This document shows positions 6,490-6,558 of a stretch of 6,558 nucleotides of DNA, in pieces (position 1 is the first letter of the stretch; every line of letters starts with the position of its first letter). Origin of the DNA: Paracoccaceae bacterium. GTDB lineage: Bacteria > Pseudomonadota > Alphaproteobacteria > Rhodobacterales > Rhodobacteraceae. The position numbers and the translations under genes are program-made. Under the pieces are notes generated by a model. It worked only from the letters and a program-made list of their open reading frames with translations. It ran no database searches and was not told where the DNA came from. The DNA is taken from assembly GCA_011525185.1 (NCBI GenBank), contig WTIQ01000301.1, forward strand, positions 1-6,558, written 5' to 3'.

Positions 6490-6495
6490 GGCTGT

Positions 6496-6524
6496 TCTAT
6501 CGATAATTCTCACCCAAAAGTCAA
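6496..6524 (-). promoter_or_regulatory. Probable sigma70-type promoter of rplU-rpmA
   Basis: TTGACT (6519-6524) matches five of six -35 consensus bases, and GATAGA (6496-6501) stands 17 nt away as a moderate -10 element. Transcription would start near 6489, leaving about 96 nt of leader before rplU. The -10 element overlaps an 8-bp palindrome, TATCGATA (6498-6505). The assignment rests on consensus and position only. Confidence 0.5.
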
Positions 6525-6558
6525 CAGGCATTTCCCTCTTTATGAGAGAGCCTTGTTT

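Noticed and set aside
6461..6493. Competing stems AGCCTC/GAGGCT and CAGCC/GGCTG upstream of rplU as a riboswitch-like element
   Set aside because: The left arms lie between the proposed -10 element and the start site, so they would probably not be in the transcript.
6535..6548. CTCT-TTATG-AGAG inverted repeat near the right edge
   Set aside because: Only a 4-bp stem without a T tract; not enough for a terminator or operator.
6393..6558. Possible tRNA or small RNA gene upstream of rplU
   Set aside because: No T-loop consensus or cloverleaf pairing was found on either strand.

Overview
The window reads as a compact stretch of an alphaproteobacterial chromosome, most likely from the Rhodobacterales (roseobacter-like). 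The reasons are the gene order (rplU-rpmA, acetyltransferase genes, obgE-proB-proA), the L21 protein with an Ala/Lys-rich linker and helix-hairpin-helix tail, the L27 sequence type, and roughly balanced base composition. This placement is from recalled family patterns, not from a search. All eight genes lie on the minus strand, so the biological reading direction is from the right end to the left.

Right part (6558 to 5503): a probable sigma70-type promoter (-35 at 6519-6524, -10 at 6496-6501) and a leader of about 95 nt precede rplU (ribosomal protein L21 with an extra C-terminal domain) and rpmA (L27). A strong hairpin-plus-U-tract terminator (5444-5478) closes this ribosomal unit.

Middle part (5415 to 2693): a LysE/RhtB-type exporter, a single-domain GNAT acetyltransferase, and a 522-residue protein made of three GNAT domains in tandem. 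The single-domain GNAT and the three-domain protein are in the same reading frame, separated by one TGA and five sense codons. Four related acetyltransferase domains therefore sit head to tail, interrupted by a single stop. This is the most unusual part of the window.

Left part (2639 to 1): obgE (ribosome-assembly GTPase), proB (glutamate 5-kinase with PUA domain) and the first 165 codons of proA (glutamate-5-semialdehyde dehydrogenase), which runs off the left edge. obgE and proB overlap by 13 nt and proB and proA are about 10 nt apart, so they are probably translated together. ProB and ProA catalyse the first two steps of proline synthesis; Obg, L21 and L27 all act on the large ribosomal subunit.

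Every gap between genes is under 90 nt apart from the 166 nt upstream of rplU. No tRNA, rRNA, insertion sequence, CRISPR array or attachment site was seen. The housekeeping genes are ordinary; no complete new system is evident, but the tandem GNAT array deserves a closer look.
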